NCBI GenBank assembly: GCA_012845835.1
Contig: JABAKD010000002.1
Location: 20,164,129 to 20,228,128 of the forward strand
Length of the DNA stretch: 64,000 bases
DNA from: Undaria pinnatifida
Lineage: Eukaryota > Sar > Phaeophyceae > Laminariales > Alariaceae
Direction of reading: 5' to 3'
Shown here: positions 43,028 through 54,117 of the stretch, one piece after another
How the letters are laid out: every line of letters starts with the position of its first letter
How positions within the stretch are numbered: the first letter of the stretch is position 1
Notes under the pieces: generated by a model
The model's database searches: none
Told to the model about the DNA's origin: nothing
What the model saw: the letters and a program-made list of their open reading frames with translations, nothing else
Made by a program: the position numbers and the translations under genes

Positions 43028-44083
43028 TTGCTAAACGACGAGCCGGTTCGCATCTACGTCACCCTGCTCATGCGCCCTTGGATAATGCAAGCTTGTCATT
43101 CGACGGCCTCTTGCAACCTTGGCACCATGCGCACGTTGCGCATGCTGGAGCGGTTTTATTGGTGGATTCGACTGAATGTGTGCACCCGGTGGTGGCTTCG
43201 CCACTGCTTGAAGTGCCAAGCGCGGAAGACCGCACGGCTGACTGTCTGCTGGCCAATCATCTCAATGCCTCTACCGGAAGGTCCAGATGTCGCCGTCAGT
43301 GTTGACTACTTCGGCCCCCTCCCGGTCCCGCCACGAGGCAACACCTACATCTTGCTGTTCACCGATCGCTTTAGTCGTCGGGCCGACATGCTCCCCATCA
43401 CTGCCGCTGAGTTCACCGCGGAGGGTACAGCCAACATCCTGATGAACCAACGCATTCCCATGTGGGGGTGCCCGCGCACCATACTCTCGGACAACGGCCT
43501 GCAGTTCTGCTCCAGGCTTTCACAAGCTGTATATCAGCTGTTGGGCGTGCGCAATCTTGCTACAAGCTACTATCATCCCAACTGCAACGGGGGCGTTAAG
43601 CGGGTGAACCACAGTATGGACCAAATGTTGGCTATGGTCGTCAACGAGCGACAAGACGATTGGGACTTGCATCTTCCTCACGTCGAATTCGCTTGCAACA
43701 ATTCTCTCAGCGCGGCGACGGGCCTGGCACCCAACGAGGTCCACATATGCAGACTCCCACGGCTCCCCCTGACGGTTTTCGACCGCACCAGTGTCGTGGA
43801 GCACCATAGTCTGACCCGTGACCACCTGGCCTATTGCGACTTGGCCACCGACCGACAAAAGCGCGCGAGCGACATTGTTCGCGCACACCACGCCCTCACC
43901 GTTTCTCGTGTTAACCGCAGAAACTCTGCCCTCACGGACGCGCTGCGTCCGGCACTTAACTTCGCTTTGGGTGGTTGGGCATGGGTGTACAACTCTGCCT
44001 CCACCATCCGCCAGGGTGTGAAGGCCAATACGGACGCCAAGGTGCTCAAGGCCAAACTCGCGCTTAACTGGACGGACCCTTAA
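43028..44083 (+). pseudogene. Ty3-type integrase with catalytic Glu replaced by Lys
   Basis: The frame has 351 residues. The zinc-binding region (residues about 20-68) has CLKCQ as its C-x2-C, but the second His reads Asn (CNLG). The rve core shows VDYFGPLPVPPRG with Asp at 43304 and TILSDNGLQF with Asp at 43490. The third acidic residue of the DDE triad is Lys: NGGVKRVNH, AAG at 43598-43600, one transition from GAG. The core continues through LPHVEFACNNSLS to ALNWTDP and a stop caused by a frameshift into the C-terminal region. Strand transfer activity is not expected. The family is recognised from the core motifs. Confidence 0.85.
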
Positions 44084-44156
44084 GATCCTGGCAGTCGGTC
44101 CCTGCTCCGCTGCCGAGACCCCGGACGGCTCGCCATTCGGGAACAACCTCCTCTAT

Positions 44157-44954
44157 TTGGACCTCCCTTCCGACCTGCCCGGTTCGGACGCTCGTCGGCG
44201 TGTGGCGATTGAACGCTGCCAGCCCTGCGCCAATCGCCACGACAGCGGGGACATGCCCAAATACCTACCGGCGGGGCTAACGCAGTATGTGCTCAATATT
44301 TTTTCCAAGAAGTCCCCTCTGTACCACGTCACTCAAGACGACGTTTCGACTCCCCTCCAACGGCTGGAAGTGGAGCAGATCACCGGCCATCAGCCGGTCC
44401 GGGGGCGAGGTGGCGTCATCGCGGTGCTATACAAGACGCATTGGGCGGGACTCTCTGAACCCTCGTGCGAGCGAAAAATAGACCTCCACCTCTCCCGCCC
44501 CCACATTTTGCGTTATTCGGCCGGCAAGCCGGACCAGCACCGCCAAACCAACCGCCTCTACCGCCGAATGCGAATCGGAGCGGCACAGCGTGAGCTCTCT
44601 CGTAACAACGGGGAGCGTTTCCTTGCGCCGGGCTACGCTTGTGTTACCCGCGCCGATTGGCTCCGCCGCTACCACGACACGGTACTTTCTAAGGGATCCC
44701 AATTCTGGTACAAGGGAGACGATGGGTTATGGTGGCTTGGAAAAATCAGCGCAAGCACAACCGAGGACAAGGTATGCCTGATCCGCTTCTGGACGACCCG
44801 GGGCCGATCAAACTTCCTCTTCCCCCGGCGCGCTACACGACTTCGACGGGAGCCGTACGAGGCTCTTGGCGGCTGCAAGTCACATGACCAGGGCGTTTCC
44901 TCGGGGGATCAACGCAACGTAGATGGATCTCGAGGTGTGACCGTGTCCAGTTGA
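44157..44954 (+). pseudogene. Integrase C-terminal region with chromodomain
   Basis: This 265-residue frame continues the integrase after a frameshift near 44083. Residues about 70-127 (44362-44535) form a chromodomain: LEVEQITGHQPVRGRGGVIA, LYKTHWAGLSEPS and HILRY. The usual Trp after the PS pair reads Cys and the Trp after RY reads Ser, so the aromatic features are damaged. A later FWYKGDDGLWWLGKIS block (about 44705-44750) resembles a Tudor/SH3-like barrel. Chromodomains on integrases direct insertion to marked chromatin in chromoviruses. Confidence 0.75.
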
Positions 44955-45793
44955 CTTTCAAGCCACCGCCGCCCCTCGATAATCCCCAATTTTTGTTTTT
45001 TGGGTTACGGGGGTTGGAGTTTTTGCCTTTGGGTTCCTCGTGGTGTTTCGCGCGTTTTTTTTTACTGGTTGAGGCGGTTCTGACCATTTTTTTTCTAGTC
45101 CTGCCGGCACCCCCCTCCGCCCTGTCCCGGGCCAGGGTCCGAGTGTTCACGTCGCTATTTGAGGCGCAGGCCTGTCGGTTTTCTGTGTTTGTCCGATTTC
45201 GCCCTGCCGACGCCCTCCTCAGCTCAGAGCCGGCGTGTTACCCTGTTCGCGCATAACGTGGTACAGGGCTATATATGTGGCTGTGTGTTATCTTTTATTT
45301 TTTGTGCGTTGTATTTACTTTACTTGTTTCGGCAAAACACTCCCATCCATTGCGGGGCTGTAGGTGGTGTCGCCTTCCATTCCGGGCATTTGTCGTTTCC
45401 TCGTCTAACCCCCGCCATGCCAATGTTCCGCGAGAGTTTTTTGACGTGAATTCTCCCTTGTACGAGCGCCTGTGTTTCCCTTCCTTTCGACAAAGGTTTG
45501 CCTTGCCATAGTGCCTTTTCTGTGGTTTGTTTGTCGTAGAGCCTTTTCCGGTCCCCCCCCCCCGCCACACCGGCGGTCCGCGATAGATTTTTGATGGGTG
45601 GTTTGCCTTGTTGTAAGGTCTGCGTCTCCTTCAACCTCTTTTCTTCGCGTGTTCCTGGCTCCATAGCCAGGCCGTTGGAGGCATGGAAGTGGGTTTTGAG
45701 GAGCCGCATCTTCGACTCATGATCTAGTTCGTAGAACCGGAGTTTCCCGAATCTTCCATATTTCTGCATATGCGGCTCATGAGGGTGGACTAG
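44955..45793 (+). mobile_element. 3' non-coding module of the large element
   Basis: From about 45240 it is collinear with the TRIM interior 9445-10060: GTGGTACAGGGCTATATATG, CTGTAGGTGGTGTCGCC, a poly-C run, GGTTTTTGATGGGTG and CCTGGCTCCATAGCCAG. It also has a GAGCCGCAT/ATGCGGCTC stem (45706-45779). It ends GGGTGGACTAG next to the LTR. TRIMs in this window are thus deletion derivatives of this element type. Confidence 0.85.
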
Positions 45794-46051
45794 TGTTAAG
45801 GTACGGCCTTGAAAGGCCTGCAATTATCTGATTTGATAGGTAATTGGCCATTTTCGTATGATATGCTGGCGTTATCTATTAGGGGTAGTCAGGAAATGAA
45901 ACCGAGGCATGCGCCTCGTCTCTCAGAAGTCATCCGAGGCTCTGGTGGAATCTAACAAAGCTACTTCTCTCTTAAATCTAAGAACTCCGAGGACCTGCTC
46001 AATAGGCAGACCTGCAGGGGACACTCTGTGTCCTCGCTCAATACCATTACA
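45794..46051 (+). mobile_element. 3' LTR of the large element, subfamily 2
   Basis: This 258-bp LTR runs from TGTTAAGGTACGG to CCATTACA. It lacks about 10-12 bases (around the GTGATTACT box) present in the 5' LTR. CAGG follows immediately. Confidence 0.9.
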
Positions 46052-46115
46052 CAGGCATGAAGTTATTATTGTAGTTCAACAAAGTGGGAAACTAGTTTAA
46101 TGCAAAAACACCATA
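46052..46115 (+). repeat. Tandem unit split by the large retroelement, right copy
   Basis: CAGG (target duplication) is followed by CATGAAGTTATTATTGTAGT and TCAACAAAGTGGGAAACTAG, matching 36122-36180. Confidence 0.8.
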
Positions 46116-47292
46116 CGATACCTACAACAGCAGAATATTATTTTTTTTTCCGGTATTGCTGCTACTGTTACTACTGTACTCCTAGTGCATGTGAGCTGGT
46201 ACATGGTACCAGATACCAAGCATGAAAAATGAACAACGTATAAGCTAGCCGTATATAACAAAGTGTAAAATATGGATAGATTTACTACTGCTGTGTATTG
46301 ATGTGGTACTTAGTGATGGATTAGTAGTATTTTGGGTTTTATTAGTACTCTAATCATTTTATTAGTATTTTAATGTGCTGCCCACAACAATGGTGGTAGT
46401 CGGGATGATTTCAAAATAAAAAGTAAAGCTTTAAGCTCACCACACCTACTTCCACATATTTTCATGCGTATCGTGTGTTAATTTAACTCCTCCATTGTAC
46501 TGGCAAAATTAGGTGTATCACCCAGCTTGCATGAATGAGTATCGACCCTAAATTTATCGAACTCACAGCCGACGTGTTTAGACAACAACAAAAAATCAAA
46601 ATACGTGGTCGGACGAAATTTTGTACTTGAATTTGTTTGTCGGCACTTTTAATTTTGAATTTAGTGTGGGAACGACTATCTTGCTCGATTTTGACTCTCT
46701 TTTTATTCTTACTCGACTCTGAAGACCCTTTGTTCTTCTACTTTTTTCTACTCTTTACTTTTAGTTTGGAAAAATATATTGAAATTAATATGGGGATATT
46801 TTCATTGATTTTGGTGTGTATGTAGTATGTGTTGTCTTGAAGCCAGGGCAGCAAACTTTAACTTAAACTTAATGTCGGGGCCGTCCCGAAGAGCACCTAC
46901 ATATTCGGGAAAACATTTTGTACTTAGTTTTGCTCATCGGCACGTTTATCTTGAGTTTGGTGTGGGAACGGCTAACTTGCTCAGTTTTGACTCTTTTTAT
47001 ATTCTGAACCGAGTGTTGAAGATTCATTTTTTCAACTTTTTTCGACTTTATGATAACAAAATATTGATTTTAAAGTGGAAGAATTCTTGAAATTAGTGTG
47101 GGGATATTGTCATGAAGCATATCTGGATACTTTTCTTGAAGTTAATGTAAAAGGGCGATCCCGAAGAACACGAAGAAGGCGAAGAAAGCAAGGAACGCAA
47201 AAAAAGCCGCCGGGAAGGTTTTCCGAGAAGAGGAGTTAGACAGACCGACGCGTTCCGGGTAGGAGCGCTGAAAGCGAAGCAGGGCGTCATGG
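46116..47292. other. AT-rich region without recognised gene
   Basis: It contains a diverged piece near 46505-46575 reminiscent of the 165-bp family. Two diverged halves at about 46620-46820 and 46900-47120 share CTTAGTTTTGCTCATCGGCACGTTTA-type words, an old tandem duplication. Confidence 0.5.
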
Positions 47293-48248
47293 TGTTGCCC
47301 TGGGAGCCTAACAAGGCGTAAGGTCTAGGATACGGAAATGGCATAAAAGTGTTTTACATGGCATGTGCGTATAGGACAAAGATATGATGCATTTATTTCA
47401 TGCAATTTACTGAGCGTTCAGCGTTTAGCTCCATCCGTGGCTTGGGGGACTAATACAAGAGATTATCTGAAGACAAGTGAGTGACCAACGTGGAACCTGC
47501 CTTGTAAAAAGACCTGCAAAAAGAGGGTGGGCTGTGTCTGTAACAGCCCCTAATCCTATAATACATGACCGTCGGTGCTTCGGGGTTTAGCTGGCGAGGT
47601 TTCGACTATTCCGCCTTCGACCCCAGCGTTTTCAGTTTTTTTTCCTGGATATGTAGTTCCCGTTTTCCCTTTTCTGTTTCCTTTGGTCCCATTGCCTTCG
47701 CTAATCTGCGGAAAGTGATAGCTCTCGGTCCTGTCGATCCCGCCATTCGCTGGGGGGCTTTGTGGTCCGTTTCCCGTGTTCCGTTATCCGTTTGTGGTTT
47801 CCTGCTTTAGCATTTTCCCCGAGGCTTCGTAGCCTCGCAGGGTAGAGGTGTGGGAGTGGGTTTTGAAGAGCCGCATATTTGAGTCATGTTCTAGACCGGA
47901 GAACCGGTGGTTCCCCGATTATTCCATATTTCTGCACATACGGCTCATCGGGGTGGGCTAGTGTTATGCTTTTGCCCTGGGACCCTAACAAGGCGTACGA
48001 TCTAGGATACGGAAACGATATACCAGGTAAAAGGGTTGCATATGCCTTTGAAGGCATGTGCGTATAGGAAAAAGGGGATGATGCATTTGCTCCATACGAT
48101 TTACAGCGCGTTCAGCGTTTAGTTCTATCCGTGGCTTGCGGGACTAACACAAGAGCTTATCTACATACAAGTGAGTGACCAACGTGGAACCTGCCCAGTA
48201 GAGAGACCTGCAACGGGTGGCCTGTGAACAACCCCTAATCCTGTAGCA
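47293..48248 (+). mobile_element. TRIM with subfamily-4 LTRs, about 956 bp
   Basis: The 5' LTR (47293-47565) and 3' LTR (47962-48248) share CCCTGGGA(G/C)CCTAACAAGG, GTCTAGGATACGGAAA and GTGAGTGACCAACGTGGAAC. The interior of about 400 bp starts TGACCGTCGGTGCTTCGGGG. It ends with the common 3' module (GAAGAGCCGCATATTTGAGT, then CGGCTCATCGGGGTGGGCTAG). The LTR sequences differ completely from subfamily 1, yet the 3' module is shared. No target duplication is evident. Confidence 0.75.
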
Positions 48249-49800
48249 AGGATCCTCCAAACATGTGATTCCAAGACGAATTGCTTGCCGATATAATTGT
48301 AAGTAAGTATGTCTATAGTTCTTGGTCGCCGGTGGCCAGCAATAATAATAAGGAAGCGTTTTCCAGTACCACTGGGCTCTACCTATTGCGCATCGTGCGT
48401 GATCTATTGGCATCGTGTCATCGGCGATAGCATGCGGCAATACAAGCCAAACCACCAACCAGATTGCGAAACAATGCCAGCATTATTAAAGTGTGTGCAT
48501 CCGTTTTCGAACGCCAATGAATGGGGAAGATAACCCAAACATTTGTCAGCGAGAAATCGATCTCTTGACGACAATGTTGATGGCGGATCCCGACGGCCCC
48601 GAAAGTAAGCTTCAAGCCGAGATCCTCTTTGGCATGTCTACGATGGAGGCAGATATATACGGCTACACTGCACGCGGTAGACAGACGTGTTCGCTGACTT
48701 GGTTGGGTTTTGATATTTTGATTCTTCTACCGAGCTGCAACGTATCTATCTGCTAGCAGCTGTGTTTCGAGGAGGGCATGTGTTTTTAACAGTTTCTGTG
48801 GAGGGACCTAGCCCCGAAACGAGTGTCTACCACCCCGATAATACAGCAAAGGATAGCGTGTGTGCTAAATCACGCATCTTCTTCTCTGGACTGTGCAGAG
48901 TAGGGTACTTTACACATCAGTCACTTACTTGGTGACACATCCTGCCACTCTTTCACAACTGAGAGAGAATGAGCCTCGAGGCACTTAATAGTTTCAACAG
49001 GTTATTGGCATCGAATTTTGATCCGCACACCGAATCGCCCCTCCAATAATCCCGCGTTCGGTACTACAACAATATCTACACTGGCATAGATTTATTTCCC
49101 ATTATACCGGAGTAGTCTGTGAGCTAAACGTCCAAGCTGTCTGACTGCCTGCCTGATTTTATTGGCTGAATTAAAGACCGTAGACGTTTTTTTGAATAAA
49201 CCAAATCACAAACTCCACCAATTTCAAGAAAAAGTGGTATCTCTGGCTGTCCAATCAAAACTGTTGCAGCGACGTGGCGCCAAGGAAGAATACACGATGT
49301 TACATGAAAGGTGAAACACTGTTACCGAGCTGTGACCGGAATGCCTGCTTCGGAAAAACGATCACTATGCGTCGAGCATGGAGGGCGTCGCAGCGCCGGG
49401 AAGGGGGGCGGGGAATCCGTTGTATGGAAGGCGCACACGCTGTTATCGGGCCGTGAACGTGATGTTCGCTTGGTACCGACGACAGCTACCCGTCGGGAAG
49501 GGTGGGTGCTGTAGCGCCGTGACGCCAGAGTTTATTGAGATGCGTGGCGACTGTCTCGACCAATACCACACGAGAGTCTGCAAAAGCGAGGATCTTGCTG
49601 ACGAGAAGCCCCTTGTCGTGACATTCGGGGGATAGGAGGAGCGTCTCGTATGCGACGAATGATGCAAACCCGTTGTTTACCGATACCACCCAGAGCACAA
49701 CGAAACTCAAGTAAAACGAACTATGTAACTAACTGCCACGTATCGCCTATCATTTTAATTTTGGATTGCACACCGACTTGTTCAGTGACTACGCTTATTC
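48249..49800. other. No gene recognised
   Basis: Only short overlapping frames occur. A loosely repeated block lies at 49310-49500 (CACTGTTACCGAGCTGTGAC and CGCTGTTATCGGGCCGTGAA). Confidence 0.5.
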
Positions 49801-49804
49801 TTGC

Positions 49805-50515
49805 GAAGAGTTGTTGTTGTTGGTCTCACATTAACTCGCATAAGCAAGTTCGTGGTCACAGGACAGGCTCCAGTCACTCTGGGGCTGAGGAGTACCCCAG
49901 GGAAAAACACAAACAACCCCAAGGTGGTACACGCATATATATATATCACAACTGACGCAATCCATGCCGCCACCAGAAACATATAAAAGCGAAATCGGGA
50001 GTCAGTCTAAGATGTGCCAGGTCCATACCGGTGCATACATCTCATTACTCACGCCTGGAGAAACCGACTATACCGATTGCCACCCAAGAAAAACTACCAC
50101 GTATATATATTACACGTCGTATCTATCACTACGCATACGCACGACAGGCGTAAGTCAATTGGAGAAAAGAAACAAAGAAAAGAAAAGAAGATAAAGGAAA
50201 GGAAAGAAAAGAGAAGAAAGCGAGACAAAACGAAAAGGAAAGAGAAGAAAAAAAAAGAGAAAGAGAAGAAAAGCAAGAAAAAAAGACAAACAAGAAAAGG
50301 AAGCAAGGAAAGGAAAAAAGAAGAAAAGAAAAAGAAAAGAAGAGAAAAAAGAAAAGAAAAATGTCATACTAGCAGAGCCTTGGAACTGGCTAAAGACGGC
50401 ATTGGGCTCATAGAGGGTATCAAGTGCATCATCAATGGCACTGGGGAGAGAACGCAACATGGCGAAGAAGTCAGGGCGATCTTATGCTATCTTGTGACGG
50501 CCATTAGAAGGCCTA
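49805..50515 (+). repeat. Dispersed repeat, copy 2 (without LTR insertion)
   Basis: It matches the reverse complement of 1-598 plus 868-940 and includes an uninterrupted version of the site where the solo LTR sits in copy 1. The purine-rich GAAAA tract (50160-50365) separates the distal end from the coding-like block KDGIGLIEGIKCIINGTGER (50392-50455). The coding block stays in frame with the purine tract but I do not recognise it. Confidence 0.8.
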
Positions 50516-50577
50516 CAACTTTCAATACGATGATGGCCAAACCCAGACTTCAGTCTCTTGGGCATGACGCCCCCGCT

Positions 50578-50680
50578 TCCGCCCCCCCCCCCCCCTCCCC
50601 CCCCCCCCCCGTCCCCCCCTTCCCCCCTTCCCCCCTCCCCCCCTCCCCTCCTCCCCCCCTCCCCCCCCCTTCCCCCGGCC
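50578..50680. repeat. Poly-C tract
   Basis: Nearly pure C with scattered T lies at the junction between the dispersed repeat copy 2 and the LINE relic. Confidence 0.9.
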
Positions 50681-50684
50681 GCTT

Positions 50685-51062
50685 AGAGATGCAAACGGTG
50701 GATGGCGCTGCCGCAGCCTTTGCGCGTCGCTCTGCAGCTTTGCGTCTCTCCGTTTCATGCCAATTCCGCATGAACAACTCGGCTCCCTCCTCTACTCGTC
50801 GAAACCATCTGCCAGCCTTCTGACCAGCCTTTCGCCATCCTTCGAATTTCATTCCAAAGACCGACATATCCTCCTTCAGATGATCCATCCAGTCTTCCTC
50901 TTGCCCCCCTGAGTAGCCCTTACCCCCAACAAACTTCCCAAACATCACCCTCTGTGGCAGACGCTCCTCCCCCATACGTGCTACGAATCCCGCAAACAAT
51001 ATCCTCCGTTTGCGCACTATCGCCTCTATGCTCTTGGAATCTGTCTTGGCAAGCGCGTCGGC
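50685..51062 (-). pseudogene. LINE-type reverse transcriptase, C-terminal part (3' segment)
   Basis: On the minus strand this continues the protein interrupted by the SINE: SYADALAKTDSKSIEAIVRK, ILFAGFVARMGEERLPQRVM, DWMDHLKEDMSVFGM and RWFRRVEEGAELFMRNWHET. This is the conserved tail found after the polymerase domain in non-LTR elements. Both halves are broken, so the element is inactive. Confidence 0.75.
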
Positions 51063-51383
51063 GTACGATATCGCCCCGGTGGCGTATCAAGTTATCCTCG
51101 AGCCTGGTATAGGTCAGTTTCGTGAGTTCGAGCCCCGCCGAGTGCATACTCGTATAAATTCGTTGGGACTTTTTCTTGTGGACAAATTGACTTGCGGAAA
51201 GCGCGAGAGCGTGAGTTAGCAACATTCGATGTACAATCGACGAGCAGTGGGATTGCTGAACCCTATGCGCGATAAAAATTGAAGGCAAGAACCGGGGAGG
51301 AGAATGGATGACACCTGTGACCACGGCTTGTCCAGAAGCTGGAAAGTGAAAGTGTGCTGAAAAAAAAAAAAAAAAAAAAAAAA
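51063..51383 (+). mobile_element. tRNA-derived SINE, most complete copy
   Basis: The tRNA-like head starts GCCCCGGTGGCGTATCAAGT, with an A-box-like TGGCGTATCAAG. The B box GAGTTCGAGCCC lies at 51126. The common body and an A23 tail (51361-51383) follow. It sits inside the minus-strand LINE open frame, splitting the DDHT and SYADAL peptides. Confidence 0.85.
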
Positions 51384-51880
51384 GGTGTGGTCGTCGCGCT
51401 CCCGTTTCCGCCATCCAAGGCATCGGAGGAGCATGGAGCGGTGAACCCGTCGTAGCCTGTCATAGTCAGGCTTCTTCGGGCTCCACGTCATGCGACCGTA
51501 AATCAGAGTCTCGAGCACCTCAGCTTTCAGCAACCGCACCTTCAACCGTAAGCGCACACACGGGCGATCATAGATTTCCATCTTGAACCGCTGGAAGCAC
51601 GGCCAGGCCCTCTAAAGACGCCGCGTTATTCCAATGCTAAGGCCTCTGTCTGCGGTGATAGCCCCGCCCAAGTACACAAACTCGATTGTTTGTTTGTATA
51701 CCTTGCCGGCTGCATTGATTGTGAAGGACACCTTCCCCCCGCCTTTGGTATCTTGCTTCGATGAAAACGATAGGCGATACGTGACTACTTGCTGTAGATC
51801 CTGCTTCTGGTTGCCCTCGCTACAAGTCATTCCCAAGAACGGTGGGTCCACCAGCTTGCGATTGGTGAGGAGCATGCGGA
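51384..51880 (-). pseudogene. LINE-type reverse transcriptase, C-terminal part (5' segment)
   Basis: On the minus strand 51612-51875 reads GGKVSFTINAAGKVYKQTIE followed by FVYLGGAITADRGLSI. Then 51384-51581 reads RLRLKVRLLKAEVLETLIYG and DYDRLRRVHRSMLLRCLGWR. The YLGG...I-T...L-S block and the following helix are typical of the thumb/post-polymerase part of LINE reverse transcriptases. A frameshift lies between the two pieces and the polymerase core is missing. Confidence 0.8.
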
Positions 51881-53502
51881 CTCTCCAAAGTACACGTACA
51901 GCAGTCAGTTTTATACAAGCTCGAACATGTAGTTTCCGGCGACAGCGTTGAGGATGACGCCATTTTCAAGAGGGCAGGAAGAAGTGGGAGCGGCTATTTA
52001 CTGTGTCGGGCGAGCTCATGTTTTACACCACGCGTAGTTGGCAAAAGTAAATGGGGAACAGTAGCAGTAGAAAATAGACGCAAGGCGCCGTCGTCTCTTT
52101 CTGGGAGCATCCTCTCTACCTCGTCCGCAAAATATCGTGGTGTTGATGATACTATTAACAATGTAGTCCAGGCTCAAACGGGTCGTCATCTGGGATAGTC
52201 TATGTATCTTAATCCGTCCACCATTCTTCTCCTCTGTATACCGCTCATTCTTCCAGTATTTGGTGGTTGCTCGCGTAACGCATGCCACGCAGGTTGTCTA
52301 CGTCAGGCTACGTACGCCGAAAGAAACTCGCACGAGCTTAACACTATCTACATGCCTGTCTCATGAACAAGAACGGTTCATGAGGGTCCTCTGACTGAGG
52401 AACCAAACAAACGCCTGTCAGAGGAGAACACCCCAACACTTGCATAAACAGCGCGGGGCGCTTGTTTCCAGGAAAATTCTGGCCGTGGACCCTGTCTCCG
52501 GTCGAAAGTCAAATAGGCATCCCCTTTCACTCCTCAGCATGCACGTCAAACGAAACCACTTATCACCGTTTTTTCGTCATGTTCGATGGCAGGCGGTTTC
52601 GTCGGGTACACTACGCGAGCCCAGGTCGCTGACAATGACATCCAAGAGCTCAGTAGCGTCGGAAATTCCAATCACGGTTACGCTTCGACCTTGAACCCTG
52701 TCGCTCGCGTCGGATTGCCCTGCTTGTGGACGGGCGGCGACGGCGATAGGACGGAACGAGCGGGTCAACTCACGAGCAGCGTTATCGATCGATGCTCGAT
52801 GGAGGTAGCGATAAGCTCCATCCAGTCATCCTCACTGGGTTGGCAAGGCCCCGAGTGCCACGCTTAAACAGCAAGCGTTTGTGGCTGTCAATCTCGCCAA
52901 GCTCAACGTAGAGAGCAGCGAAATTTGCCGTAGCTCTAGCATGTTTTTAAGTAACCACCATCGTCCTGCACTAGCATTGATTGTCAAGCCTAGCATGTAC
53001 AGCGCGGGCTGGCGCAATCGTGTTTGCCAACGGGAACATCCTTAACCATCGACAGCACATATTCTATCCCGTCGCGTGCGAATATTTTCGGTCGAAGAAG
53101 ACACCCTTCCGGGTCGTGGTAGCCCTATACTGCAGAGCGCCTGGTGCCTGCGGTTCAACAGGACTAGGACTCTTCTAGGAAGTTGAGTAAGCCTATCTTG
53201 GATCACAACTGCTCGATTTAATCGATGAGTTGTTAGTAGCGTGAAAATCTAAACATCAACCAGAACAACGACAGCAGCAACACAGGCAGTTACCCAAATA
53301 ATCTACTCCAATCTATAACGTCGATGTCCCCTGTCCCGCCCCCCCCACCCCTCTCCCACTCCCCCTTCGCGCCGTTGCTATTGTTCCTGCGGGGCTGGGA
53401 TTGGCCTCGGTTGGCGACGACGCTGTAAAACACGCCTCTCACTGGGTGAGCTAGATAACCAGGCAACTACCGGGGTTTTTCTCGTTTTTGGTTTTGGTGG
53501 TA
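51881..53502. other. No gene recognised
   Basis: Frames at 52440-52867 (both strands) overlap and carry no recognised motif. A C-rich run occurs at 53336-53355. Confidence 0.45.
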
Positions 53503-53880
53503 ACTGTGAGATGGCGGTCGAGTCAGATCATACTGCGCGGGGTGGAGAACCTGAATTTCACGCAAGGGGGATGATATCACGTAGTGTGCATATGTTAAGG
53601 CACCCACGAGGCAGTTACATAGTATACCCGTGCTGTTTCTGGAAGTAGCCACGCCAGAAAGCAAATTCATTCATTCGAAGCTGTCATCCATTCGCAAGAA
53701 AATACGCACAAGGTGCCAAAGTCCGTTTCACACGCGGTACTTGGTAGGATGCAGGTCACCCCTCATGCAACTCGCCGGACACCTCACTGCGCTTCGCGCT
53801 TGGTGCACGCGATGTCTGCCTCGTCATTGAAAGCTCGACGTGCTCCGTCCAGGCATTGTGGGGATGCGAGTATCTATTGT
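53503..53880 (+). repeat. 0.38-kb dispersed unit with coding-like block, copy 1
   Basis: It aligns over its whole length with the reverse complement of about 60335-60720. Both copies keep GCGGGGTGGAGAACCT, CACCCA(C/A)GAGGCAGTTAC and GGCGCTTCGCGCTTGGTGCA-type words. A shared frame reads EVATP(E/D)-x-K and HL-x-ALRAWC. The original protein is unknown and both copies have stops. Confidence 0.7.
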
Positions 53881-53956
53881 CACTTCACTACGGCCGTGTA
53901 TGAAATGATGACAACCCTCCCTTCCACCCCACTGGGGGCAAGCAGCACACGCTCAC

Positions 53957-54117
53957 CTGTTCGCACGATACGTCCTTGGCTCGCACCACTAACGACAATA
54001 TCGCATTTTACCTCGACGGTCGTGAATAGCTCTGGGTGCACCAATTGGGCCACGGTAAAGAGATCCCACATATAGAACGGGCTCTTGAGTTCTAATAGCC
54101 ACGCCCCAACGATAGAG
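53957..54117 (-). CDS. Nucleoside hydrolase, C-terminal exon
   Basis: On the minus strand this exon reads VGAWLLELKSPFYMWDLFTV followed by AQLVHPELFTTVEVKCDIVV and ends RIVRTG at a donor ACAG|GTGAGC. The F-Y-M-W-D-x-L block and the following V-x-V-x-x-G segment are typical of the C-terminal part of inosine/uridine-preferring nucleoside hydrolases. The acceptor (CTACGAG|C) gives the phase needed by the preceding exon but makes a Cys at the junction, so that boundary is the least certain. The last short exon was not found; the next sequence is the dispersed unit at 53503-53880. Confidence 0.7.

Larger units (their letters stand above)
36190..46051 (+). mobile_element. Decayed Ty3/chromovirus-type LTR retrotransposon carrying a NADAR domain
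   Basis: The 9.86-kb element is bounded by subfamily-2 LTRs (36190-36401, truncated; 45794-46051) and by CAGG on both sides (36186-36189 and 46052-46055), so its ends are original. Order: Gag with a Gly/Arg-rich tail, a spacer with a 230-bp tandem array, a NADAR domain, a possible retropepsin relic, an integrase zinc region and core, a chromodomain, a long 3' non-coding module, and the LTR. I found no reverse transcriptase or RNase H motif (no Y/F-x-D-D block) in any frame. Every coding segment has frameshifts or lost key residues, so this copy cannot move by itself. The two LTRs differ at roughly a dozen positions plus a 10-12-base deletion over about 210 bp. Confidence 0.85.

Noticed and set aside
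49274..49640. Cys/His-containing frames considered as a further EsV-1-7 repeat
   Set aside because: The C-x4-C...C-x2-H spacing and the MVDV linker are absent.
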